DNA of 64,000 nt from Clostridiales bacterium VE202-21 (GCA_000509105.1 BAIF02000001.1:1-64000); one strand, 5' to 3'. Positions 25,632 to 36,542 are shown, numbered from the stretch's first letter. A program made the numbers and translations. The notes: a model not told the origin generated them from the sequence alone.

Positions 25632-28600
25632 ATGGACAGAAACATACTTTTAATTGTAGATGATGTAGAGCTTAACCGGATGCTCCTTCGGAATGTCTTT
25701 GAGGAAGAATATAATATTCTGGAAGCTGAGAATGGTGAACAGGCGCTTTTCCTGATAAAGCAATATCAGGATTCTATTGCAGCGATTTTGTTGGATATCG
25801 TCATGCCGGTAAAAGACGGCTATGAAGTATTGGAGAACATGAAGCAAGCACAGCTGACGGACAAACTTCCTGTGATCGTGGTCACCAGCCGGGATTCTTC
25901 GGATGATGAAGTGCTGGCCTTTGATCTGGGTGCCGTCGATATTGTATCCAAGCCCTTTGAGCCCCATGTGGTCAGCCGCCGGGTACATAACGCCGTGGAA
26001 CTGAGCCAGAACCGGGAGCATCTGGAACAAACTGTGGAGGAACAGGCGGCCAGTCTGCAAAGATCCACCAATTTATTGGTGGATGCACTTTCCTCCGTGA
26101 TTGAGCATAGAAGCGTGGAATCGGGGCAGCATGTCCTCCGCATTCGGACATTTACCAAGGTGCTGCTGGAGAACGTCATGCAGAGCTATCCAGAGTATGG
26201 CCTGAATGAACAGGAAATTGCCATGATCTCCAGTGCTGCGGCGCTCCATGACGTGGGGAAGATCGCCATCCCGGATATCATCTTAAATAAACCGGGGAAA
26301 CTCACCGAAGGAGAATTTGAAATTATGAAGATCCATGCGGAAAAGGGCGGAGAGATCCTGTCAGTTCTCAATCCCATCCACGATAAAAAATATTTGCAGT
26401 ATGCTTATAATATCTGTATGTACCACCACGAACGGTGGGATGGCAAGGGATATCCGGAAGGACTCAAAGGGGAAAACATCCCCATCTGCGCCCAGGCGGT
26501 CGGTGTGGCGGACGTCTATGATGCGCTGACTACACAGCGGGTGTATAAGGGTGCATATACGCCGGAGACAGCGTTCAGTATGATTTTAAATGGTGAGTGC
26601 GGGCAGTTTTCCCCCAAATTGCTGGAGTCATTTAAAAATGTTTTTCCAACTTTCATGAAACTGACTTATCAGTATGCGGATGGTATTTCTCTTAAAGCTA
26701 CATTTGCGAAAGAGGATCTGGCCGAAAAGAAAACTGTTGTAAATCCCACCACGTTGGAACTTGGACAGTTGAAATATTTCGCTATGCTGCGGTATGAAGG
26801 CGCCACTGTGATTGAAGCGGATGTGGACACAGGTGTTTACCATATCACCTATAAGCAGAATAGTGACTTTGATATGCTTAGCACGGACGGGTCGTTTTTT
26901 GATGTCTATAATGAGTTCATCCTGCACTGCACCCATCCGGACGATCAGGTCGGGTTTGATGCTAAAACCTATTTTTATGACTTTATTGCCAGCGGCAGCC
27001 TGGCAAAGACGCGCCGTTACCGCATTCTCCGCGGTGCGTCGGGAAATTTTGTGTGGTATAAAGCAACGGCTCTGCGCCTCACGGCGGACAACCCGGCAAT
27101 CCACAAAATCCTGATCATCTGGAAAATAGCGCCAACGGAGCTGTGCGATACACCGGAGCGGAATATCGCCCGGCTGCCTAACGAGGCCAATGCGCTGATA
27201 GCCGCGATGCAGTGCGCCTACGATCAATATGGCACGATTTTAAATATCAACGACGGCTTCATGGCCTTGCTGGGTTACAGCCGGGCAGAGCTGACATCTC
27301 ATATCCAAAATCATTATATAGAGCTGGTCTGCGCGGAGGACCGGGCAACCTTGCTGAAAAATGTCCACAGACAACTCTGCAGAAAAAATGTCTTTGAAAC
27401 GGAGTACCGCGTTCAGACCAAAGACGGCCGCATTCTTTGGGTTTTGGACAAAAGCCAGCTTTTGGCAAAGCCGGATGGTACAGAGTATATCAATACGATC
27501 CTGACCGATATTACCAAGACCAAACAAGAACAGGAAGAGCTGCGGCTGAGCATGGAGCGGCATCGGATCATCATGGAGCAGTCCAACGACATTATTTTTG
27601 AATGGGATATTCGAAAAAACAAGGTTCTTTACTCTGCGAACTGGGAAAAAAAATATGGGTATACGCCTATTTCAGAAGAAATCGATCTGCGCATTGCCAA
27701 CTCATCCCATATTCATCCGAAGGATATTCCTGCCTTTTTGAGCTTGATGCACAGTGTCTCCTCCGGCGCACCCTATGGGGAGGCAGAGCTGCGCATTGCG
27801 AATGCAGACGGACAATATATTTGGAACCGGCTGCGCGCCACCACCCAGTTTGACCAAAGCGGGAAACCAGTCAAAGCCGTAGGCGTGATTTTGGACATCG
27901 GCACGGAAAAACAGCGCGTTCAGGACCTGATCGACAAATCCGAACGCGATCCCCTCACTCATCTGTTTAACCGGGAAGCTACCGAGCGCAGGATACAGCA
28001 TATTTTTGAGAAAGCGGAGTCGGACTGCAAATCCGCCATGATGATTATTGATCTGGATAATTTTAAAATGGTGAACGACACCTTTGGGCACCTGTTCGGT
28101 AACGTGGTGCTGGCAGAAGTTGCTGCGCAGATGCGGCTGATATTCCGTCCGGGCGATATCCTTTCCCGCATCGGCGGTGATGAGTTTCTGGTCTACATGA
28201 ATGATATTTCCAGCAAAAATGGGCCCTGCAATCGGGCGGAGCAGTTAATTGAGGGGATTCGGGGCGTTTTGCGGGAAAAGCTGGGCAGTTTTGTCTTGTC
28301 CTGCAGCATAGGACTTGCTTACTTCCCAGAGGACGCCCGTGAATTTCAGAATCTGTTCCACTGCTGTGACCAAGCCCTGTATCACGCAAAAGCCCAGGGG
28401 AAAAATCGGTATGCGCTCTATGATAAGGCTATCATGGAGCAGTGGGGGGATTTCCCCGGGCAGCCGCTGATGATCGCAACGACCCGTATTGAATCTAATG
28501 AAACCTACGAACAGGACACTGTGGAGACGATTCAGCAGGTTTTTCGGGTATTGTACGGGGAGACGGATATGGGACAGGCAATACAAAGCGTTCTCTCACT

Positions 28601-29363
28601 GCTGGGGCAGAAGTATCAGGTGAATCGTGCCTATCTGGTAGAAAGCGTGGAAAAAGGCAGACATAATAAGGCGGTCTATGAGTGGTGCGCAGAAGGGACG
28701 GTTCCGCTGAAAGAGAAATTTCCGCATTTGCCGTATTACGATATTCAGGCCACCAATCATTTGCTTGATGCCAGCGGAATCTTCAACTGTCCCGATGTTG
28801 ATATGCTGCCGGAGAGAGAACTTAAGCTGCTTCGTACCCGCAGCGCCGAGGCTGTGCTTGGCTGTGCGTTTTTTGACGGCACGGAGTTTACGGGCTTCAT
28901 TGGATTTGACAGTGCGGGGAAAAGGCGGTGGACTCAGGGACAGATCAGCGTTTTGAGCTTTTTATCAGAATGGCTGTCCGCTTTCCTCATCAAGAAGCGT
29001 GCGCAGGATAGTCTGGCAGATTTTAATCAAAATCTTTGTTCTTTGCTGGATGCACAAAGCTCCTGGATTTATGTGGTGGATCCGGATACCTATACGCTCA
29101 AGTACATCAATGCACAGGCACAGCGTTTGCTTCCTGGCGCAAAAGTCGGTATGTGCTGCTATGAGACCCTTTTTGGGCGCAGCACGCCCTGTGGGCGGTG
29201 TCCGATGAAGGAAAAGCTGGCCTGTCCGGAGGGAGCGGAACAGATGGAGCTTTATAATTCTATGCTGAAGATTTGGAATTTGGCGGAGGCATTCAATATA
29301 AAGTGGGACGGTGCGGACGCCTGTATGATCACCTGTCAGGACATCACCAGATATAAGGCGTAG
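25632..29363 (+). CDS. Response regulator with HD-GYP, PAS, GGDEF and GAF-like domains
   Basis: The 1243-aa soluble protein reads, in order: REC receiver (1-120, phosphoacceptor Asp55 in LLDIVMP), HD-GYP c-di-GMP phosphodiesterase (about 145-345, with ALHDVGKIAI and HHERWDGKGYPEG), a region of unclear type, two PAS domains (about 515-750), a GGDEF diguanylate cyclase (about 765-920, intact GGDEF in SRIGGDEFLVYM, with the inhibitory RxxD site RPGD five residues before), a GAF-like domain (about 960-1110) and a C-terminal PAS-like domain with a Cys cluster (PCGRCPM). It could both make and degrade c-di-GMP. Two hybrid kinases follow on the same strand and may phosphorylate the receiver. Confidence 0.9.
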   Translation: MDRNILLIVDDVELNRMLLRNVFEEEYNILEAENGEQALFLIKQYQDSIAAILLDIVMPVKDGYEVLENMKQAQLTDKLPVIVVTSRDSSDDEVLAFDLGAVDIVSKPFEPHVVSRRVHNAVELSQNREHLEQTVEEQAASLQRSTNLLVDALSSVIEHRSVESGQHVLRIRTFTKVLLENVMQSYPEYGLNEQEIAMISSAAALHDVGKIAIPDIILNKPGKLTEGEFEIMKIHAEKGGEILSVLNPIHDKKYLQYAYNICMYHHERWDGKGYPEGLKGENIPICAQAVGVADVYDALTTQRVYKGAYTPETAFSMILNGECGQFSPKLLESFKNVFPTFMKLTYQYADGISLKATFAKEDLAEKKTVVNPTTLELGQLKYFAMLRYEGATVIEADVDTGVYHITYKQNSDFDMLSTDGSFFDVYNEFILHCTHPDDQVGFDAKTYFYDFIASGSLAKTRRYRILRGASGNFVWYKATALRLTADNPAIHKILIIWKIAPTELCDTPERNIARLPNEANALIAAMQCAYDQYGTILNINDGFMALLGYSRAELTSHIQNHYIELVCAEDRATLLKNVHRQLCRKNVFETEYRVQTKDGRILWVLDKSQLLAKPDGTEYINTILTDITKTKQEQEELRLSMERHRIIMEQSNDIIFEWDIRKNKVLYSANWEKKYGYTPISEEIDLRIANSSHIHPKDIPAFLSLMHSVSSGAPYGEAELRIANADGQYIWNRLRATTQFDQSGKPVKAVGVILDIGTEKQRVQDLIDKSERDPLTHLFNREATERRIQHIFEKAESDCKSAMMIIDLDNFKMVNDTFGHLFGNVVLAEVAAQMRLIFRPGDILSRIGGDEFLVYMNDISSKNGPCNRAEQLIEGIRGVLREKLGSFVLSCSIGLAYFPEDAREFQNLFHCCDQALYHAKAQGKNRYALYDKAIMEQWGDFPGQPLMIATTRIESNETYEQDTVETIQQVFRVLYGETDMGQAIQSVLSLLGQKYQVNRAYLVESVEKGRHNKAVYEWCAEGTVPLKEKFPHLPYYDIQATNHLLDASGIFNCPDVDMLPERELKLLRTRSAEAVLGCAFFDGTEFTGFIGFDSAGKRRWTQGQISVLSFLSEWLSAFLIKKRAQDSLADFNQNLCSLLDAQSSWIYVVDPDTYTLKYINAQAQRLLPGAKVGMCCYETLFGRSTPCGRCPMKEKLACPEGAEQMELYNSMLKIWNLAEAFNIKWDGADACMITCQDITRYKA

Positions 29364-29441
29364 GGAGAATCGCATATGTGACAAAGCCGGTCGGAGGAAT
29401 GTGATCTGGCCGCGAATTTTGAAGGAAGAGGTAACTAAATC

Positions 29442-29600
29442 ATGGATGCAAAAAAATTTCTTGCGGCCTGTGGCGGGGATTATGAATGCACGATGCGGGG
29501 CTTGATGGGGAATAAAATGTTGTTTTGCCGTCTGCTTCCGAAGGTGTTTCAAAATATAAATTTTCAAAAATGGAAACGGGGGGAACAACAAAGTGAGTGA
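29442..29600 (+). CDS. 52-aa Hpt-like fragment
   Basis: An ATG at 29442 after GGAAGAGG opens a 52-codon frame that overlaps the start of the next kinase gene by eight bases. Its beginning, MDAKKFLAACGGDYECTMRG, resembles the first helix of histidine phosphotransfer (Hpt) domains found with hybrid kinases in this bacterial group. The helix that would carry the phosphorylated His is missing, and the tail (FQNINFQKWKRGEQQSE) is unlike it. It is probably a truncated Hpt gene or a translational-coupling leader. The ribosome binding site and overlap argue that it is translated. Confidence 0.5.
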   Translation: MDAKKFLAACGGDYECTMRGLMGNKMLFCRLLPKVFQNINFQKWKRGEQQSE

Positions 29601-32600
29601 ACGCACTAAATTTGAGGAAGCAGCCTTGGCTGCCGAATTAGGTATGTATCGGGAAATTGCTGATGAAGCGGCCGACACTCTATGCGTAGTGGAGCAGAAG
29701 AGCCATAAGATCCTCTATTTCCATGAGGCCAAAAAGTTAGTTTCCAATACGGACAGCTGTGTTGGGAAAAAATGCTATGAGGTCTTTCACGGACGGGTAA
29801 CGCCTTGCCCCTTCTGCACTCTCCGGGATGGAGTACATGGAGAGGACAGACAGGTGGAATCCCCCTGGGGCAAGAGGATCTATCGCATCCATAGCCGGGC
29901 GACGATATGGAATGGAGAACCAGCATTCATCCAGCTCCTCCGTGATGTGACCGAGGAGGAAGCGGAACGGCAAAGGAAAAAACGGCTGGAAGAATATTTT
30001 CAAACGCTGGTGGACAGTCTGCCCGGCGGTGTGAGTGTGGTGCGTCGGCAGAAGGACTGGAGCATCACACCGGAATATTTATCGACCGGCTTTGCGGATA
30101 TGACGCATACTTCGTTAGATCAAGCTTGGGCAACATACAGGCAGGATGCCCTGGGCGGCGTCCATCCGGACGATGTAGAGCGGATCAAAGCGGAACTGGA
30201 AGAGGCCTTTACCAACATAGATCGCCACTATGAACTCACCTACCGCCTGCTGGACGGAACAGGCGGATATATTTGGGTGCGAAACACCCTGACAATGCTG
30301 CCTGACGAGGATGGCGGCCTGCGGCAGTACTGCTATCTTCGGGATATTACAAAAGAACGCGAAGAACAGGAGCGAACCAGGGCGCAATATAAAAAGCTGA
30401 TCCTGCGGCATTATCAGGAGCCGGGAGATAATACGCTGGTGCTTGGGCACTGCAACATTACACAAAATAAAATTTTGGAGGTCAATGATTTTACCAGCTC
30501 AGGCTCCATTAAATCGCTTGGCACGGATCGGGAGTCGTTTTTTAATGCCATTTCACAGATGATCGTGGATACCGGGGATCGGAAGACCTTTTTGGACAGG
30601 TATCTCTCCGCTCCGATGCTGGAGGCCTACCGCCGAAAAGAACTGGAGCAGATTTTTACCTGCCTGACCCAATTTCCAGGCGAACTGGTGGGATGCTATG
30701 CGCAGTATAAGGTGAATCTGGTGGAAGATCCTGACAGCGGAGATCTCACCGGAATCCTGTCCGTAACCGATATCACGGAGCAAGTGGTAACCAATTTGGT
30801 GCTGCGGCGCTTATCCGATACTGGCTACGACCACATTCTTGTATTGGACATATTCAGCAATCGCTGTACAGTGTTTTCCGGCACTTTACGTACAGATTGT
30901 ATGCCGCCGCAAAACGGCGACTATATACAAATGATGGAGTATCTGCTGGAGAATTGTATCTTGCCAAAGGATCGGGACACGTATCGAAAGCACCTGGATA
31001 CCGTGCCTATGATGGAACGTCTGAAGAAAAACGGCGCGTACAGCTTTGATTATTCCATGGTGGATGGGGATGGGAACATTAGCACCAAGCGCATGACCGT
31101 ATTTGCAATTGACCTGCGGCTTGGCAAGGTGGGGCTTTCCCAGATGGATATAACAGAAACAGTCAGGGAACAGCAGAGCCTTTTGAATATGCTGGCCTAT
31201 ACGTTTGAAATAGCTTCTTTTATTGATATCAATACGAAGCGGATGGTCATGCACACGCGCGAGACGGTGCTGGAAGATCTCTCCCCCTTGTCCATTGAGG
31301 ACTGTGATTATCACATTCAAGCTGGTCTGGCCCCCTACAATACAGCTGGACAGAATATGGACGAGGTTCGGCAGCGGTTTCTATTGGAAACCATACTGGA
31401 GCAATTGAAGGAGCATCCTTTAGGCTATGATTTTGTATATGCCTATCAGGGAGAAGATAATCTTCAGTACAAAAAGATCAATATTCTATGGGGCGACCGG
31501 AATCATCGAACCGTGTGTATCGTGCGTGCAGACGTCACGGAAATGCTGGCAGAGGAACGAAAAAACAAGAGGGAACTGGAGGATGCGCTTTCTCTGGCCA
31601 AGCAGGCCAGCCAGGCCAAGACTGATTTTTTCTCCACTATGAGTCATGATATCCGTACCCCAATGAATGCCATCATGGGTATGACTGAGTTGGCGCTCGG
31701 CCATCCGGAGGATCCAGATTATGTAAAAGAATGTCTTGGGAAGATCTCTCTTTCTTCCAAACACCTGCTGAACCTGATCAACGATGTTCTGGATATGAGC
31801 AAGATCGAACACCGGGATATGGAGCTAAATCGGGAATGTCTCTCTTTGAACGAACTGGTGGAACAGGTTTGCACGATGGTCAGGCCCCAGGCGCTTGAAA
31901 AGCATCAGCAGTTCCATGTGAAGATCGGAACCATCTCACATGAATACTTTTATGGGGACGGCTTGCGGATCAATCAGATACTGATCAATATTCTGGGTAA
32001 TGCGGTGAAGTTTACGCCGGAAGGCGGTCAGGTGGATTTCCTGGTGGATGAACTCCCTGCCGTGAACCGTGTGCATTACCAGTTTGTCATTAGGGATACA
32101 GGCATAGGAATGTCGCCGGAGTTTCTTACCCATGTTTTTGAGCCTTTCGCCAGAGGTATGCGCGTAAGCCGCGTCCAGAGTACTGGCCTGGGGCTAAGCA
32201 TTACCAAAGGTTTGGTGGAACAGATGGGTGGAACGATTTCCGCAGGAAGTCAGGAGAGCAAGGGTTCTCTATTTCAAATTGATTTGGAATTTGAAGCGGG
32301 AACTGCAGCCCCGCCAAGCACAAACGAAAAAGAGCATCCGATTATCTCTAAAAAAGCCACAGATATTCTGACAGGAAGCCACTTCCTAATCGCGGAGGAC
32401 AATGAAATCAACGCGGAGATTCTGCAGAGCCTGCTGGAAATGCATGGTGCCAGATCGCAATTAGAAACGGATGGTGAAAAAGTAGTAAAGGCGTTTTCGT
32501 CGAACCCACCGGGGACTTATGACGCCGTTTTGATGGATATCCAGATGCCGGTGATAAATGGATATGAGGCGACACGTGCCATCCGGGCGCTTCCGCGGGA

Positions 32601-32784
32601 AGATGCCGGCACGATCCCCATTATCGCCATGACGGCCAACGCCTTTGCCGAAGATGTACAGACCGCGCTGGAAGCGGGGATGACCGCCCATGTGGCTAAG
32701 CCTATTGATCTGGATGTGCTGCAAACGACTCTAAAAAACGCGCTGTCACAAAAGCTGAGGCTTGAGGAGCGCCAACAGAGGTGA
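29593..32784 (+). CDS. PAS-domain hybrid histidine kinase
   Basis: The 1063-aa protein starts with GTG (GGGGGGAA upstream) and has no clear membrane segment. Several PAS-like domains fill the first 650 residues (a Cys-containing one with TPCPFCTL, then VHPDDVERIKAELEEAFTN typical of PAS fold 3). A HisKA domain carries His685 in TMSHDIRTPMN, followed by an ATPase domain (NAVKFTPEGG, DTGIGMSP, STGLGLSITKGL) and a C-terminal receiver with Asp982 in LMDIQMPVINGYEATRAIR. It autophosphorylates and relays within itself; an Hpt partner would be expected and only a fragment is present just upstream. The signal is unknown. Confidence 0.92.
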   Translation: MSERTKFEEAALAAELGMYREIADEAADTLCVVEQKSHKILYFHEAKKLVSNTDSCVGKKCYEVFHGRVTPCPFCTLRDGVHGEDRQVESPWGKRIYRIHSRATIWNGEPAFIQLLRDVTEEEAERQRKKRLEEYFQTLVDSLPGGVSVVRRQKDWSITPEYLSTGFADMTHTSLDQAWATYRQDALGGVHPDDVERIKAELEEAFTNIDRHYELTYRLLDGTGGYIWVRNTLTMLPDEDGGLRQYCYLRDITKEREEQERTRAQYKKLILRHYQEPGDNTLVLGHCNITQNKILEVNDFTSSGSIKSLGTDRESFFNAISQMIVDTGDRKTFLDRYLSAPMLEAYRRKELEQIFTCLTQFPGELVGCYAQYKVNLVEDPDSGDLTGILSVTDITEQVVTNLVLRRLSDTGYDHILVLDIFSNRCTVFSGTLRTDCMPPQNGDYIQMMEYLLENCILPKDRDTYRKHLDTVPMMERLKKNGAYSFDYSMVDGDGNISTKRMTVFAIDLRLGKVGLSQMDITETVREQQSLLNMLAYTFEIASFIDINTKRMVMHTRETVLEDLSPLSIEDCDYHIQAGLAPYNTAGQNMDEVRQRFLLETILEQLKEHPLGYDFVYAYQGEDNLQYKKINILWGDRNHRTVCIVRADVTEMLAEERKNKRELEDALSLAKQASQAKTDFFSTMSHDIRTPMNAIMGMTELALGHPEDPDYVKECLGKISLSSKHLLNLINDVLDMSKIEHRDMELNRECLSLNELVEQVCTMVRPQALEKHQQFHVKIGTISHEYFYGDGLRINQILINILGNAVKFTPEGGQVDFLVDELPAVNRVHYQFVIRDTGIGMSPEFLTHVFEPFARGMRVSRVQSTGLGLSITKGLVEQMGGTISAGSQESKGSLFQIDLEFEAGTAAPPSTNEKEHPIISKKATDILTGSHFLIAEDNEINAEILQSLLEMHGARSQLETDGEKVVKAFSSNPPGTYDAVLMDIQMPVINGYEATRAIRALPREDAGTIPIIAMTANAFAEDVQTALEAGMTAHVAKPIDLDVLQTTLKNALSQKLRLEERQQR

Positions 32785-32788
32785 CTAT

Positions 32789-35583
32789 ATGATAAAACAT
32801 CAAATACATGGAGGTATCCGCTGCCTTGCCGCGGCATTTCTATCGACACTTTTGGCTGTATCTTTCTTCTCCCCCTGCGCGGCCGCAGCGGAGTCAGAGG
32901 AGACTGTCCTGCGGGTGGCCTTCCCCGACGCGGAGGGTTACACTTCTCTTTCAAAGGATGGTTCGCCCATCGGTGTGGTAGTGGATTATCTTAACGAGAT
33001 TTCCAAATACACCGGCTGGAAATACGAATATGTCTCCACGGGCAATGCAGTGGGAGACTTCCAGGATGGAAAATTTGATCTGATGGGCGGAACCTTTTAC
33101 AACGAAAGTCTGGAAGAAATATTTGGCTACCCGGATTATAACTGCGGCTACACGCAGGCAAAACTGATGGCCAGGAAGGATGACGCTCCATCCGCAGCTA
33201 TGACACAGGGACGCTGAATGGAAAGACCATCGGCGTGTATGACCGATCTACCGAAAATATCCAGCGTCTCAAGGAATGGCTGACCATTCAAGCTCTGGAC
33301 TGCGAGATTCGCTATTATGGCCGTGATGCGCTTGAAAATGGAAATCTATACAATCGATTAGAGAATGGGGAAGCGGATCTGTTGCTGGGCTATGGAACAG
33401 ATATACCGGACACTCTATACACAGCAGCATCCTTCGGCGGTCAGGCCCATTACATTGTCACCCAGCCAAATAACCAGGCGATATTGGATCAGCTCAATAT
33501 GGCGCTGGAGCAGATCTATGCCGCAGACCCGGAATTCGCAGAAAAAGAACAATCGAAGAACTTCGCGGACAACCTGACGGGATATGCGGTTTTAACAGAA
33601 CAAGAATTGTCGTACATCGCAGAAAAAGGCACTGTTACTGTAGCGGTTCCAAATGATTGGCACCCTATGTACTGCGTGGACATCGATGATTATCATGAGG
33701 GGTTTGTGCCGGATGTATTGGAGAAAGTGACAGAATATTCGGGTCTGCAATTCACATATCTTACCTGCGACTCCTATATGGATGCAATAACTATGGTACA
33801 AGAGGGAACAGCCGATATACTGGGCTTTTTTATGGGCACTGAGGAGAGCGCATCTGATCATGATTTAGCCAGAACGACTGCCTATGCCGGCCTTTCTCCG
33901 ATTTTGGTCCGAAATAAAAATGTCACCTATCCTTCGGAAGGCAGAGTATGCGGCGTGATGACCGGCCGGAGCAAATCGAAGTCTGTTGTCGCGGACAAGG
34001 TAGTGTATTACCACAGCGCCGAAGAAGGATTGAGCGACGTCAACCGGGGGAAGATTGATTTCTTCTATGGAATAGCTGCACATACGGAAAACATCATACG
34101 AACAAAAAACTTGACCAATGTAGTCCAGGTGAGCCTTCCAAACAGCAACACAGAAGTTAGTTTTGCGGTTTCAAAGCCGGTGGGCACACCGCTGTTCTCC
34201 ATTTTGAATAAGGCTGTCAACAATATGACAGAATCAGAGAAAGAAGCCATCAGCAGTTCGAACATGGTTTCCATTGGGGATACGCATATTACACTGTCCA
34301 GCATCATCGCCTCCAATCCCCAGTTAGCAATTACCGTAGTCGCTCTGTTTTTGCTGTTGATTCTGCTCTCGGTGAGCCTTTATTTTCACTTTCGGCTGCG
34401 GGCTGCCAAGATGCGGTTGGGATGGGAGAAAGCGGAGGCGGACAGCCGGGCCAAAACCGATTTTCTTTCCCGCATGAGCCATGAGATCCGCACACCTATG
34501 AACGCCATTGTAGGATTGGCAGATTTGACCGAACAGCTTCCGGGTCTGCCGGAAAAGGCACAGCTCAACCTGGGAAAAGTCAAAGCCTCCTCACATTACC
34601 TTCTGAGTCTTATCAACGATATTTTAGATATGAGCCGTATCGAAAGCGGAAAAATGACACTCAACTGTTCGCCCTTCTCCATGGATGAACTGCTCGACAA
34701 TATTGAAAGTATGCTTGCCACGGATGCCGAACGCCGTGGTTTAGAGTTTCATATAGAGAGCAACGTGCATGCGGAAACTTATCTGGGCGACAGTGTCCGT
34801 TTGAGGCAGGTGCTTTTGAATCTGCTGTCCAATGCTTTCAAGTTTACATATGAGGACGGCAGCGTTACGCTTCGTGTAGATGGCGCACCCGCCGGCCAGA
34901 CTGATCAGGCGCTTACCGTTCAGGTGATAGATACCGGCGTGGGAATCGCACCCGAAAGCCAGGAGCGTGTGTTCCAGAGCTTTGAGCAGGTAGGAACCAG
35001 CTCCACCAAGAGTATGGGAACCGGTTTGGGACTTCCCATCAGCCGAAGCATCGTGCGGCTCATGGGCGGTGATTTGCTTTTGCGCAGCGAGCTGGGCCGG
35101 GGCAGTACCTTTTATTTTACGATTACCCTTCCTTTTGGGGAGCATAGTCAGCAGCCTGAGTTATGCCCAAAAACGGATTTGACTCTGCACGGTATCCGGA
35201 TTCTTTTTGCGGAGGACAATGATCTGAATGCAGAGATCGCCATGGAACTCTTGGGAGCCCAGGGAGCCGATATACAGCGGGTGGAAAACGGAAAACTGGC
35301 GGTGAAACGTTTTGAAGCAAGCACTCCCGGAGAATTTCAGGCAATTCTCATGGACATCCAGATGCCTGAGATGAACGGGCTGAATGCAACAAAAGCCATC
35401 CGAAACCTGAACCGGCCTGACGCCCAGACGATACCGATCATTGCAATGACTGCCAACTCTTTTCAGGAAGATGTAGATGCGGCTCTGACGGCAGGTATGT
35501 CTGGCTTTGTATCAAAACCGGTAGATATCAATGTCCTGTTCAGTGAACTGCACAGAACCATTCGAGCGGCGGAAAACACATAA
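32789..35583 (+). pseudogene. Solute-binding-domain hybrid histidine kinase, frameshifted
   Basis: The gene starts at ATG 32789 after AGAGGTG, five bases past the previous stop. It encodes a signal peptide (LAAAFLSTLLAVSFF then AAAAES), two periplasmic solute-binding (SBP_bac_3) domains, a membrane helix (TVVALFLLLILLSVSLYFHF), HisKA (MSHEIRTPMN), an ATPase domain and a receiver (LMDIQMPEMNGLNATKAIR). The frame breaks near 33185-33193: the first frame ends in TGA at 33217, while SYDTGTLNGKTIGVYDRS continues in another frame that runs to 35583. Restoring one base gives a full protein of about 930 aa. It is either a real null allele or a consensus error. Without repair, a cytoplasmic or unsecreted kinase fragment would result. 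Confidence 0.88.
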
Positions 35584-35948
35584 CTTTGGTATACAGTTTT
35601 ATCCCATCCTGGATATGAACAGATCTATCAAAGGGGTTGGGGCGAGGAAGCGTTTGGCGGAAAGAATGGTACAATAGCATCCACATAGATTCGATTACAA
35701 AAGCCGTAAAGCGCATTTAAGTTATGGATGTTAAATCCTTTCTCATTAGGCAACGTCTTGGAATAGTTGTCAGGCTCGTGGGGATTCTGGGCTGAATCAA
35801 ATTTACATCCCTCCGCAGCTAGCCGGCGATCCCCCCCATACCGTCTGATATGGGGGGGAGATTACCCAATTCTGCCATTTTGTTTGATCAGGATGATTAG
35901 AATATGGTCTGGAGGACTTATAATACTGCAAAAAAACTGATCCCACCT
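35584..35948. other. Intergenic region after the kinase block
   Basis: The 365 bases between convergent kinase and TetR genes hold one strong hairpin (35830-35859) and no recognisable gene. Confidence 0.55.
35830..35859. terminator. C7/G7 hairpin, possible bidirectional terminator
   Basis: TCCCCCCCATA (35830-35840) pairs perfectly with TATGGGGGGGA (35849-35859) around an 8-base loop. There is no T-run on either side, so intrinsic termination is uncertain. It lies between convergent genes. Confidence 0.4.
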
Positions 35949-36542
35949 TCATTCATCGAGTATTCCCATCATCGGTATAATTCCGTTAAAAGTCAGATTG
36001 ACCATTTTTTGGGTCATAAATTCGGCACTATACTTGAAATTACTTTTTATATAAAACTTAAGCAGCCCATAGTGTGCTCCGATTATGTAATTAGTCAGAA
36101 CATCCAACGGAATAATATCCTCAAATTTATAGGTAATGGGGCGTAACATCGTAGTATACCAGTCAATTCCCTGCTGCAGAATCAAGGCGTCGAATTCTAA
36201 AGAACCATTAGGACCTAATAGTAAAGAAAAAAGTTCACCATGATCCCTGACATGGCAAAACCAGTTATAGTAGCACTCGTATGCCTCGCCCTTTTTCATA
36301 AGCTTATTTGGATTTTTAAAAGAATCTGATACCGCTTTTGTTAACCCTTCAGCGGTTTCTCTCATCGTCTGTTCCAAAAAAATATTAATATCTTCATAGT
36401 GGCTGTAAAATGTAGAGCGATTAATCTGGGCTTTTGCACATATATCCGTAATTGTTATACAGTGAATACTCTTCTCTTTCAACAACTCGATCAAAGCATT
36501 TTGAATTAGTGATTTGGTTTTTATTTTCCGTAAATCTGCCAT
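35949..36542 (-). CDS. TetR-family regulator, cassette B
   Basis: The 197-aa protein has an N-terminal helix-turn-helix (ITITDICAKAQINRSTFYSH) and a helical ligand domain. The C-terminal segments YIIGAHYGL and MVNLTFNGI echo YIISAHIGI and LTHLTFQGV of the TetR protein at 8947-9561. GGAAGGGAG precedes the ATG. It is divergent from the permease-amidohydrolase pair at 36834-38863, so it is very likely their repressor, released by the transported acid or a metabolite. Confidence 0.88.
   Translation of the reverse strand: MADLRKIKTKSLIQNALIELLKEKSIHCITITDICAKAQINRSTFYSHYEDINIFLEQTMRETAEGLTKAVSDSFKNPNKLMKKGEAYECYYNWFCHVRDHGELFSLLLGPNGSLEFDALILQQGIDWYTTMLRPITYKFEDIIPLDVLTNYIIGAHYGLLKFYIKSNFKYSAEFMTQKMVNLTFNGIIPMMGILDE

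Noticed and set aside
35904..36146. 80-aa plus-strand frame overlapping the TetR gene
   Set aside because: Mostly antisense to a well-supported TetR coding sequence.
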